A DNA stretch of 64,000 nt from Marispirochaeta sp963667435 (GTDB taxonomy: Bacteria; Spirochaetota; Spirochaetia; JC444; Marispirochaetaceae). The stretch covers positions 2,170,001 to 2,234,000 of the forward strand of contig OY763414.1 in assembly GCA_963667435.1 (NCBI GenBank), written 5' to 3'. Of this stretch, positions 59,432 through 64,000 are shown piece by piece. The position numbers and the translations under genes are program-made. Position 1 is the first letter of the stretch. Every line of letters begins with the position of its first letter. Under the pieces are notes generated by a model. The model searched no databases, was not told the DNA's origin, and was given only the letters and a program-made list of their open reading frames with translations.

Positions 59432-59878
59432 ATGAAGAGAATAATAATCGCCAATGATCACGGCGCAGTAGCTATCAAGAACCAGATAGTCAAACATCTG
59501 GAGTCAAGAGGATTCAGCGTTGACAATGTAGGAGTAGATTCAGAAGACTCAGTCGATTATCCCGATATGGCGGAAAAAGCCTGTACCCGTTTTCTGAAAG
59601 ACGGTGGGTATGAGTTCGGTATTGTCTGCTGCGGAACAGGAATCGGTATTTCAATCTCCGCCAACAAAGTGAAGGGCATTCGCTGCGCCCTGCCTCAGAA
59701 TGTTTATGCAGCCCAGATGGCAAAAGAGCATAACAATGCAAACTTCATTGCCTTCGGCGGCCGTATCGATTACCCCGAAACAGTGGAGGAGATGCTGGAT
59801 ATCTTCATTGATACCGAGTTCGGCGGAGACAGGCATGCCCGCAGAGTCAACAAAATGATGGGGCTTGAAAACTGCTGA
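59432..59878 (+). CDS. rpiB: Ribose-5-phosphate isomerase B
   Basis: A 148-residue LacAB/RpiB isomerase interconverting ribulose-5-phosphate and ribose-5-phosphate. It begins KRIIIANDHGAVAIK and has VDYPDMAEKA, the catalytic IVCCGTGIGISISANKVKGIRCAL and HNNANFIAFGGR. ATG 59432 is the family start and sits 8 nt after a -10 box; the longer open frame from 59249 runs antisense through the vWA gene and is rejected. Confidence 0.95.
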   Translation: MKRIIIANDHGAVAIKNQIVKHLESRGFSVDNVGVDSEDSVDYPDMAEKACTRFLKDGGYEFGIVCCGTGIGISISANKVKGIRCALPQNVYAAQMAKEHNNANFIAFGGRIDYPETVEEMLDIFIDTEFGGDRHARRVNKMMGLENC

Positions 59879-59889
59879 AATCTGTCTGA

Positions 59890-60381
59890 TCAGAGTTCAA
59901 CGATCGCCGGAAAAGGTGGAAGAAGCCATTCCGGCGTAGTACCCATAAAATAGTTAAACCGGCGCTCAAAAGCGGGAATGAGACTACACAAGTCAAAACC
60001 TGCTTCTGCCCGGTAAATCAGGCAGCCTCCGTTCCCGAATGGACGGTAATAGTACCGACTCCCGTCAACACTCAATTCACCAGCTTTCACCGTGCAGTCC
60101 GCCAAATCCCAGCTCTTCAATTCGTCTAAATCATCTTCAAGAAAATAGACTTCAAATTTATCCTCCCTTAGAGAATATTCTGCCTTAAAATAGGGAGTCA
60201 GATCTCGCGGAAAGAATGGCAGGCCCGTCTCACGGTAGGGCCCTTTCTGGAGAATCAGCAGTGCTCCCGAGGCATTATTCTCAGCCTGCAGAGGTGATGA
60301 GACAGGAATCAGAAGAAGGGTGTATAAGAGCCCGGATAGAACAATCAGAATAAGAGATCTACCCGGCCGGGTTCTGAACAT
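59890..60381 (-). CDS. Exported hypothetical protein downstream of glmS
   Basis: A 163-residue protein with a signal peptide (about 9-32, LILIVLSGLLYTLLLIPVSSPLQA). No family recognised. The mature part is rich in aromatic residues and ends PEWLLPPFPAIVEL; Cys appear at three sites. The start lies 9 nt after the glmS stop, so it is co-transcribed with glmS, suggesting but not proving a cell-envelope role. Confidence 0.65.
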   Translation of the reverse strand: MFRTRPGRSLILIVLSGLLYTLLLIPVSSPLQAENNASGALLILQKGPYRETGLPFFPRDLTPYFKAEYSLREDKFEVYFLEDDLDELKSWDLADCTVKAGELSVDGSRYYYRPFGNGGCLIYRAEAGFDLCSLIPAFERRFNYFMGTTPEWLLPPFPAIVEL

Positions 60382-60390
60382 AAACCGTTA

Positions 60391-62214
60391 CTACTCAACC
60401 GTAACGCTCTTGGCAAGGTTCCGCGGTTGATCAACATCACGTCCGAGTTTCAGGGCTATATAATAGGCAAAAAGCTGGAGAGGAACCACCATAACATATG
60501 GATAAAAAAGAGCATCCGTTTTTGGAACAAAAATGGTATCATCAGCGATCCCGGCGACTTCATTATCACCCTCTACCGCCAGGGCAATAACCTTACCCTT
60601 TCGCGCTTTTACCTCTTTTATATTTGAGATGATTTTCTCCCTGAGATGATCATCGGGAACAATAAACAACGAAGGGGTTTCCTCGTTAATCAAGGCAATT
60701 GGACCATGTTTGATTTCAGCAGAGCTGTAGCCTTCCGCATGAATATATGATATCTCCTTGAGCTTCAGAGCCCCTTCAAGAGCCACCGGATAGTTTATTC
60801 CCCGTCCCAGAAACAGAAAATTCTTTGCATCCGCATACTTCTCTGCAACCTTACGGATGGCTTCCGCATTAGCAAGAACCTGACTGATTTTCTCCGGCAC
60901 ACTTTCCAGAGCTTCAATAAACTCAAGCCCCTGCTCCCAGGACATATGCTTCATTCTGCCCATAAGCAGAGTAAACAGATAAAACACGGTAATCTGGCTG
61001 GTAAAGGCCTTTGTGGATGCCACGGCAATCTCTGGGCCGGAGTGTATATAAGTGCCTCCGTCGGACTCCCGGGCTATGGTGGAACCAACAACATTACAAA
61101 CGCCGAGAACCTTGCCACCCTTGCGTTGCAGTTCCCGCATGGCAAAAAGGGTATCAATGGTTTCACCTGACTGGGATACAGCAAAATGGAGAGAATTCTT
61201 TTCAACAATAGGATTCCTGTAGCGGATTTCCGATGACAGCTCGGCAGAGGACGGAATCCGGGCAACACTCTCCATCAGATATGCACCTACAAGTCCTGCA
61301 TAAAATGAGGTACCCGCTGCAATTATTTTTATCCGCTCAAGGTTCAGCAGCTCGCTTGGCATAAGATTCAGTCCGCCAAGGTGGGCAGTTCCAGCCTCTT
61401 TGTTCAGCCGGCCCTGAAAGGCCCGGGTTACCGATTCCGCCTGCTCCCGGATCTCCTTCTCCATATAGTGGGTAAAGCCGTCTTTCTCTATCTGGTCCAG
61501 TTCCCAGGATATGGTATCGACACGCTTCTGGATCTCTCTGTTGCCGGAGTCGACGATCTTGAATCCCTCGGCATCAATAAGAACAACTTCGCCGTCCTCA
61601 AGGTACACAGCCTGCTTTGTATAGGCCAGGACAGCCGTGGTATCCGAGGCGAGGAACATCTCATCTTCACCTACACCTAAAACCAGGGGAGATCCGTTGC
61701 GGGCTCCGATAATTTTACCCGGCTCATCTGCATGGAGACAGACTATTCCATAGGTACCCTTAAGCAAAGGAAGAGACGCCTGTACTGCCGCAGCAAGATC
61801 TCCGGAATAGTTGTAGGCAATGAGATGGGCAATTACCTCTGAATCAGTCTCGGTCTTGAATACAAAACCCTCATGTTCCAGCATCTCTTTCAGAGAGAGA
61901 TAATTCTCAATAATTCCATTATGACAGATAGCTACTTTTCCCGATGCATCTGTGTGTGGATGCGCATTCGTTTCCGTAACTCCGCCATGAGTCGCCCATC
62001 GGGTATGCCCGATACCGCAGCTGCCGGTTAGACCTTTCGGCACGGCAGCACTCAATACCCGAATTTTACCGGGACGCTTCACAATAGTTATGGTACCGGC
62101 ATTTTCTACCGCTATTCCGGCAGAATCATACCCCCGGTACTCCAGTCTGCGCAGCCCTTGAAGAAGAACTTCAGAAGAGACCCTCCGGCCGACATAGCCC
62201 ACTATTCCACACAT
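60391..62214 (-). CDS. glmS: Glutamine--fructose-6-phosphate aminotransferase
   Basis: A 607-residue enzyme making glucosamine-6-phosphate for peptidoglycan and LPS-type glycans. N-terminal glutaminase domain starts with catalytic Cys2 (MCGIVGYVGRR) and GYDSAGIAV; two SIS domains follow (FVIAAGTSFYAGLVGAYL-like and FLGRGINYPVALEGALKLKEISYIHAEGY); the end DVDQPRNLAKSVTVE is the conserved tail. GAGG precedes the ATG. No glmS ribozyme is seen in the 66-nt upstream gap. Confidence 0.97.
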   Translation of the reverse strand: MCGIVGYVGRRVSSEVLLQGLRRLEYRGYDSAGIAVENAGTITIVKRPGKIRVLSAAVPKGLTGSCGIGHTRWATHGGVTETNAHPHTDASGKVAICHNGIIENYLSLKEMLEHEGFVFKTETDSEVIAHLIAYNYSGDLAAAVQASLPLLKGTYGIVCLHADEPGKIIGARNGSPLVLGVGEDEMFLASDTTAVLAYTKQAVYLEDGEVVLIDAEGFKIVDSGNREIQKRVDTISWELDQIEKDGFTHYMEKEIREQAESVTRAFQGRLNKEAGTAHLGGLNLMPSELLNLERIKIIAAGTSFYAGLVGAYLMESVARIPSSAELSSEIRYRNPIVEKNSLHFAVSQSGETIDTLFAMRELQRKGGKVLGVCNVVGSTIARESDGGTYIHSGPEIAVASTKAFTSQITVFYLFTLLMGRMKHMSWEQGLEFIEALESVPEKISQVLANAEAIRKVAEKYADAKNFLFLGRGINYPVALEGALKLKEISYIHAEGYSSAEIKHGPIALINEETPSLFIVPDDHLREKIISNIKEVKARKGKVIALAVEGDNEVAGIADDTIFVPKTDALFYPYVMVVPLQLFAYYIALKLGRDVDQPRNLAKSVTVE

Positions 62215-62231
62215 ATTTATATCCTCGAAAA

Positions 62232-62243
62232 GTAAGATCTTAC
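62232..62243. promoter_or_regulatory. Palindrome in the glmS leader
   Basis: GTAAGATCTTAC is a perfect 12-bp palindrome, next to GCCTG (62244-62248) and CAGGC (62258-62262). Possible operator or weak terminator of the upstream crp-like gene. Confidence 0.25.
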
Positions 62244-62280
62244 GCCTGAAAGTACCACAGGCATCAGAGAATAACCAGCA

Positions 62281-62907
62281 TCAGCCGGCAGATGCACTCT
62301 CTGCCAGGTCATAGAGCTTATCTTTATCCCGCAGTGTCATCAGGCTGCTCTCAGTCTTAACGATTCCCTGTTCAGCGAGATTCTCAATATATTTCAGCAC
62401 CGCCTCCTGGGGAAGTTCCAGATTCAGACTTATTTCCCGGGAAAGCTTATGGTATTCCAGACGAGCCTGCTCAAAGCCGTTTTCAGCAAAGGCATAGTAT
62501 ATATTCAGAGCAATGAGCCCCTTCTTGTTCTGCTTAACCAGATGCTGTATCTGATTATTGGTGTGCTGCAGCCTCCGGCAGAGCTTGTCGATTACATTGA
62601 GGGCAATACGGGCATTCTTTTCTATCATCCCGAGAAAACCTTCACGGTTGAACGCAAGCAGGCGTACTGTGCCCACTGCGGTAGCTGTGGCAGTACGTTC
62701 CACCTGATTTACAATAGCCATCTCTCCAAAGAAATCGCCCTTCCCCAGTACGGCAAGAATATGCTCTTTCCCGCCGATCATTTTACTGATCCTTATGTTG
62801 CCCTCCTGGATAATATACATTTTATCCCCGGGCTCCCCTTCCTGAAAAAGAACCTTTCCCGAGTCCACCATAAGGCCGTATTTATCATAAAGTCTGTTAT
62901 CTTCCAT
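62281..62907 (-). CDS. Crp/Fnr-type cyclic-nucleotide-binding regulator
   Basis: A 208-residue protein. The cNMP domain (about 10-120) has the binding cassette GDFFGEMAIVNQVERTATATA, keeping Gly-Glu and Arg-Thr-Ala, the features of cAMP-binding CRP proteins. A long C-helix leads to a C-terminal winged-helix-like region (about 150-205; LSREISLNLELPQEAVLKYIENLAEQGIVKTE) with a short recognition helix. An adenylate cyclase hybrid is encoded at 1010-4288, so cAMP is a plausible ligand. DNA targets are not known. Confidence 0.85.
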   Translation of the reverse strand: MEDNRLYDKYGLMVDSGKVLFQEGEPGDKMYIIQEGNIRISKMIGGKEHILAVLGKGDFFGEMAIVNQVERTATATAVGTVRLLAFNREGFLGMIEKNARIALNVIDKLCRRLQHTNNQIQHLVKQNKKGLIALNIYYAFAENGFEQARLEYHKLSREISLNLELPQEAVLKYIENLAEQGIVKTESSLMTLRDKDKLYDLAESASAG

Positions 62908-63000
62908 TAAGTATAGCTCCCGGCTAAATTTTCGGCAGAATGCTGAAGCAAATCCAGCTGTTTCACAGTACCAGAGTACATAAAACAGAAGGAGCTTTCA

Positions 63001-64000
63001 ATGACACAGTTACGTCTGCTTTTCATTATTCCACTGGTTCTACTCTGGTGCTGCTGCACTCCTCTTATCGACCTGGCGGAAACAGGTGAGACCTTCGGGG
63101 TTACAGGAGCCGACCTCACCCCACCGGTTTTGGGACCCGCAGGTGCTGTTGATTCTTTTACATTCAGCCTCAGCTTCAATGAACCTCTCGGTGCATTTCA
63201 TCTGGAAAATATCTCTCCCGGGATAGGAGATCCCCAGGTGGTCTTCGATGGAACAGAGGTAATGATTGAATCCTCTTCTGCCCAGATCCCCGGGACTGAA
63301 TATTCTCTGGACATACGGGCAACTGATACCGCAGGGAATTCCCAGCAGCTGATAGTCCGCTGCTACGGCTACAACGCTGATATCGCCGGCCTCCTGATTA
63401 ACGAGTTTACCTGTCAGGGCAGCAGTACCCATCCGGACGTTTTAGAACTGAAGGTTACCGAAAGTGGCAACCTTGCCGGGATGGCTGTCCTGGAGGGCAC
63501 CGACTCCAATTGGGATCAACGGATAATCCTGCCTGAATGTGCAGTTACCCCCGGAGATTTCATTCTGATCCATTTTAAACCCCAGGGTATTCCCGAAGAA
63601 GTGGATGAAACTGGTGCAGTTGATATCTCCGGAGGGCTCGACAGTCATCCTGAGGCCAGGGATTTCTGGGTGCCCGAAGGGTGCGGGCTTTCTGGAAACA
63701 ATGGAGTACTTACGGTCTATACAAACCCCTGCGGGGCTCTCATTGATGCTGTAGTATATTCCAACAGAACATCAACATCAGATACAACCTACAGAGGATT
63801 CGGCAGCAGCAGTATGCTAAACAAAGTGGATACGGTGACAGAGGAAGGTGGATGGACCGGAGAAGAAGCAATACTCAGACCGGAGGATGCAGTTGATCCG
63901 GAAGATTCCACCGCCACCAGGTCAATCTGCAGGACCGCTGTTCCCACAGATACAGACAGCAGTGCCGACTGGCATATCGTTCCAACCAGTACTGCAAGTT
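63001..64000 (+). CDS. Surface lipoprotein with lamin-tail-like domain, truncated by the window edge
   Basis: An open frame runs from ATG 63001 to the end without a stop (333 codons seen). GAAGGAGC precedes it. The signal sequence ends VLLWCCC, a lipobox-like site (Cys17-19). The segment IAGLLINEFTCQGSSTHPDVLELKVTES...GDFILIHFKPQG resembles lamin-tail/LTD-type domains used by extracellular proteins. Divergent from the crp-like gene with about 93 nt between. The C-terminus and full function are unseen. Confidence 0.75.
   Translation, partial: MTQLRLLFIIPLVLLWCCCTPLIDLAETGETFGVTGADLTPPVLGPAGAVDSFTFSLSFNEPLGAFHLENISPGIGDPQVVFDGTEVMIESSSAQIPGTEYSLDIRATDTAGNSQQLIVRCYGYNADIAGLLINEFTCQGSSTHPDVLELKVTESGNLAGMAVLEGTDSNWDQRIILPECAVTPGDFILIHFKPQGIPEEVDETGAVDISGGLDSHPEARDFWVPEGCGLSGNNGVLTVYTNPCGALIDAVVYSNRTSTSDTTYRGFGSSSMLNKVDTVTEEGGWTGEEAILRPEDAVDPEDSTATRSICRTAVPTDTDSSADWHIVPTSTAS

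Noticed and set aside
62215..62280. glmS ribozyme/riboswitch upstream of glmS
   Set aside because: The gap is only 66 nt, far too short for the glmS ribozyme, and only small palindromes are seen.

Overview
The window looks like a chromosomal segment of a free-living, diderm spirochaete (Spirochaetota, Spirochaetales-like). This rests on several lipoproteins with spirochaetal lipoboxes, an outer-membrane barrel-type protein, chemoreceptors, the TIGR03545/TIGR03546 pair, a DUF5312-like protein, ThyX instead of ThyA, and dense, overlapping operons. It is an inference from family content; no rRNA or tRNA gene was seen. Gene density is very high and no gene-free stretch exceeds 300 bases. I saw no insertion sequence, prophage or CRISPR array.

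Layout: (1) 1-13 kb: a DUF72 protein, a large hybrid kinase/receiver/adenylate cyclase on the minus strand, then a five-gene plus-strand run (LamG-FN3 protein, TPR protein, HDOD, metallo-beta-lactamase-fold hydrolase, degenerate-GGDEF protein). (2) 12.7-21 kb: thyX, slyD, a GIN-domain adhesin-like protein, a chemoreceptor with two CZB-like zinc motifs, slyX with the TIGR03545/TIGR03546 pair, and an M15 peptidase. (3) 21-25.6 kb: CBS-ACT protein, HDOD protein, a degenerate kinase-like protein and a MASE3 histidine kinase. (4) 25.6-28.3 kb: Rrf2 regulator, cysK, metY. (5) 28.5-36.7 kb: phnDCE, folM-like/folB/folK/folE, then DUF1893-znuCBA behind an operator-covered promoter. (6) 36.7-43.4 kb: a YtrA-type GntR regulator with its own 22-bp palindrome, followed by a membrane slipin, an ABC ATPase, two FtsX-like permeases, a LolA-like periplasmic protein and a predicted outer-membrane barrel: a candidate trans-envelope lipid/lipoprotein export system. 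(7) 43.4-64 kb: DUF5312-like protein, QueG-like enzyme, aminotransferase, radical SAM protein, orphan sugar-type binding protein and orphan sugar ABC ATPase, a soluble MCP-like protein, homoserine dehydrogenase, glycogen phosphorylase, small cysteine-rich protein, lipoprotein, vWA protein, rpiB, glmS, a Crp-like regulator and a truncated lipoprotein at the right edge.

The most unexpected pattern is in the promoters. At about ten genes a -35 hexamer, 17-18 bp spacer and -10 hexamer end only 6-9 nt before an ATG or GTG that has no Shine-Dalgarno sequence, which predicts leaderless mRNAs. In three of them the TTG of the -35 box is itself in frame and could be mistaken for the start codon. Other genes in the window use classic leadered promoters with strong GGAGG sites, so both modes seem to coexist. 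Two further operators (a 14-bp palindrome on the rrf2 promoter and a 12-bp-arm inverted repeat centred on the -10 of the zinc operon) give testable regulatory predictions.

The gene set suggests links across the window: a cAMP-producing cyclase at one end and a Crp-type protein with a cAMP-style binding motif at the other; and ThyX plus a FolM-like reductase, consistent with a folate cycle that does not need a fast DHFR.
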